DNA of 39,428 nt from Chromatiales bacterium. Lineage in GTDB: Bacteria; Pseudomonadota; Gammaproteobacteria; Chromatiales; Chromatiaceae. The notes beneath the pieces were generated by a model. The model made no database searches. It was not told the origin of the DNA and saw nothing but the letters and a program-made list of their open reading frames with translations. Positions 37,692-39,428 of this stretch are shown in pieces (within the stretch, counting starts at the first letter, position 1; each line of letters starts with the position of its first letter). A program made the position numbers and the translations under genes. The DNA is taken from NCBI GenBank assembly GCA_024712425.1, contig JAKRWE010000008.1, forward strand, positions 1 through 39,428, given 5' to 3'.

Positions 37692-38387
37692 AATACCGGC
37701 CCGATTACCGACAAGCATATTCTGGAGCAATATGAGTTGGCGCACGCCTGGGAATCAGACGGCGAAGGTGGTTTTCGCAACACGGGCGTTGCCAAGGGTA
37801 GTGTTGCTCCAGAGATTCTCTTTATCGAGCGCTGTATCAAATGGCTCAAGCCGGGCTCCGGTCGCATGGGTATCGTTCTACCGGATGGCGTTCTGGGCAA
37901 CCCTGCAGCCGAATACATCCGCTGGTGGATTATGCGCGAGACACAGGTGCTTGCCTCCGTCGATCTGCCGGTGGAGGCCTTCATCGCCGAGGCCAACGTC
38001 AATATTCTCACCAGCCTACTGTTCCTGCGCCGTAAGAGTGAAGAGGAAAAACGCGCAGAAGCGCTGAGTGGCATCGAAGAGTATCCCGTCTTCATGGCCG
38101 TGGCTGACAAGGTGGGTTTCGACCGCCGTGGTAATAAGCTCTACAAGCGCACATCGGATGGCGAGGAGATCGTTGAGCCAAAAACCTATGTTGAACGCCT
38201 CCGTATTGGTGGGCGTTTCGTGGAACGGACCCTGACTCGCAGTGAAAAAATAGAGGACAACGATCTGCCGGTTATTGCGGAGAAGTATCGAGAGTTTCTT
38301 GAAGAACATGATGGACGAAAACCGGCAAAGAAAAAGAAAGTAAGCAAGTCCAAAACGCAACGCAGGAAAAAGGTGGCAGTCAGATGA
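37692..38387 (+). pseudogene. C-terminal fragment of an N6-adenine DNA methylase (type I M-subunit-like)
   Basis: The reading is open from inside the IS3 right end. The gene-derived part (about 232 residues) starts after 37691. It matches the C-terminal part of N6_Mtase M subunits: GPITDKHILEQYELAHAW, FIERCIKWLKPGSGRMGIVLPDGVLG, VDLPVEAF, NILTSLLFLRRK, and a Lys-rich tail. The SAM-binding and NPPF catalytic motifs are missing, lost at the IS junction. The stop overlaps the next gene by 4 bases (ATGA), so the two once formed an operon. Confidence 0.8.
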
Positions 38388-39315
38388 GCGACCAAGATGA
38401 CGACATCATTGAAGCCCCACAGGATGCTGCCGAAGGAAACGGCCCAGAAAACTTCTTCATCGACATCCTGACCGGCAACAAGGAGAGCGCCTCGCCCAAA
38501 AAGCTATTGGTGCAGAAAGTTCTGCGCCAGCTTATCGAAAGCTATGGCTTTGATCGGGCGGATATAGAGGTTGACTACAAACACCGCATCAAAGGCGGCA
38601 AGCCCACCAAAATTGATATTGCAATTTTCCGTCCTGACACCGAACACAGCAACGAAAATCTTCAGCGGATCATTGTCTGCAAAACCCAGAAAAAGCGCGA
38701 TAAGCTTCGTTCCGTCGCTGAAGCCGAGGCCGACCTGCGTGTGCTCAAAGAACTGATGGAGCTGATTCCCGGTGCATCGCAGGGCATGTGGACCAACGGC
38801 CAGGAGGAGTTTCTGTTTCAGGTCGAGCGCACCCGTTTTGAGGTGCGGCCCAAGCCGCTGGGCGTCTGGCCGGTGCCGGGTGAATGCACGACGGATCTGG
38901 ATCGGACTGGCGGCGTCATTCAAATCAGCGCCGAGGCAGAGGATCTGGAAGATGCATTGCTGCGTTGCCGCCAGTACCTGAATCGTAATCTCGGCCTCGA
39001 CCACAAGGATTCCTTCAAACAGTTGGCGGTGCTGATGCTCGCCAAGATCCATGACGAGACGCTTCCTATCGGTGAGCGCAAGTTCTGGATCAAGGGCGAT
39101 GAACCCTTTACCGAGGCCGGTCAGCAGGCCATTGCCCAGCGCATCAATGAGGCGATTGCCGCCGCCAGGGCTTGGCAGCCGAACCTGCTGACACGCGGCT
39201 GGGATCTGACCCTGGAACCCCATGAAACGGCGCGTATTGTCATGGAGCTGGCCCGTTATTCGTTAAGCGAAACCCAGCCCAGGTTTCGCACCGGCGCCTT
39301 CCGGGCAGCGGTATT
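38384..39315 (+). pseudogene. N-terminal part of a second methylase with HsdR-N-like domain, cut by IS3
   Basis: About 311 residues starting MSDQDDDIIEAPQDA at ATG 38384 (overlapping the previous stop). Residues about 25-160 resemble the HSDR_N (PD-(D/E)xK-like) domain: KLLVQKVLRQLIESYGF, TKIDIAIFRP, then IIVCKTQKK. The later part (about 190-310, LARYSLSETQPRFRTGAFRAAVF) looks like the lead-in to an N6_Mtase domain. The reading then enters the inverted IS3 end and stays open to the window edge. Probably an M-like subunit of a type I restriction-modification locus; the domain identification is by eye. Confidence 0.6.
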
Positions 39316-39428
39316 TGTCAAGATAGATGTCGCCTTTTCGATCATGCGGCGCGACACTTTTCTTCGTTGTTACGTTCCGGATTCAATGCGACCGACCCAA
39401 CGGGATCCCAATTCCGAGTCTGGCCTGA
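39316..39428 (-). mobile_element. IS3-family right end, inverted, running off the window
   Basis: The reverse complement of 37579-37691, starting TGTCAAGATAGATGTCGCC. It is the right end of a further IS3 copy pointing toward the first one, so the 1.6-kb methylase segment lies between two facing IS3 right ends. The window ends inside this copy. Confidence 0.9.

Noticed and set aside
36048..39428. Functional composite transposon of the two IS3 copies
   Set aside because: Both enclosed genes are truncated and the second IS copy is incomplete in the window; no target duplication can be checked.

Overview
This window is a high-GC gammaproteobacterial chromosome segment. Gene content and order suggest the Chromatiales/Ectothiorhodospiraceae side of the class, but that placement is an inference from gene order only. 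Reasons: a DAP-type murE, murB inside the division cluster between murC and ddl, a lipid A gene (lpxC) after ftsZ, the order lpxC-dciA-M23 peptidase-secA-argJ-Nudix/ThiE-like, and yacG-zapD-coaE-pilD-pilC-pilB.

Region 1 (1-249): the end of a truncated ISNCY/IS1202-like element (1-120), then the dcw promoter (136-164) and a 10-bp-periodic MraZ operator. Region 2 (250-18945): an uninterrupted division and cell wall (dcw) cluster: mraZ, rsmH (frameshifted), ftsL, ftsI, murE, murF, mraY, murD, ftsW, murG, murC, an unannotated 57-codon ORF, murB, ddl, ftsQ, ftsA, ftsZ, lpxC. Nearly all genes up to ftsA overlap at ATGA/TAATG-type junctions, so they are probably translationally coupled. They carry UDP-MurNAc-peptide synthesis (murB, C, D, E, F, ddl) into lipid I/II synthesis (mraY, murG) and septal assembly (ftsW, I, L, Q, A, Z).

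Region 3 (18956-25917): dciA (helicase loader, minus strand), an M23 peptidase, secA, argJ, a Nudix-ThiE-like fusion, and a small membrane protein broken by one base. Region 4 (25868-31621, minus strand): yacG, zapD, coaE, and the type IV pilus genes pilD, pilC and pilB (pilB frameshifted).

Region 5 (31728-34820) is an IS graveyard between pilB and pilA: IS21 copy 1, a 488-bp miniature ISNCY-like element, an IS1380 fragment, IS21 copy 2 (truncated), an IS3 fragment, and a second miniature ISNCY-like element in inverse orientation. Region 6 (35048-36047): a pilin gene lacking six residues of its N-terminal helix, then the first part of a membrane protein resembling O-antigen ligase/pilin glycosyltransferase, cut by IS3. 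Region 7 (36048-39428): a complete IS3-family element, then the C-terminal part of one N6-adenine methylase gene and the N-terminal part of another (type I restriction-modification-like). The second is cut by an inverted IS3 copy that runs off the window.

Main points for follow-up: the small ORF between murC and murB; three gene breaks (rsmH, the 25.5-kb membrane protein, pilB), each explained by loss of one base in a G/C run, which suggests either a systematic sequencing error or phase-variable tracts; the pilin helix deletion; the miniature ISNCY-like elements; and IS3-mediated rearrangement joining the pilin locus to restriction-modification fragments. I did not find a clearly new multi-gene system. 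No tRNA, rRNA or CRISPR array was seen.
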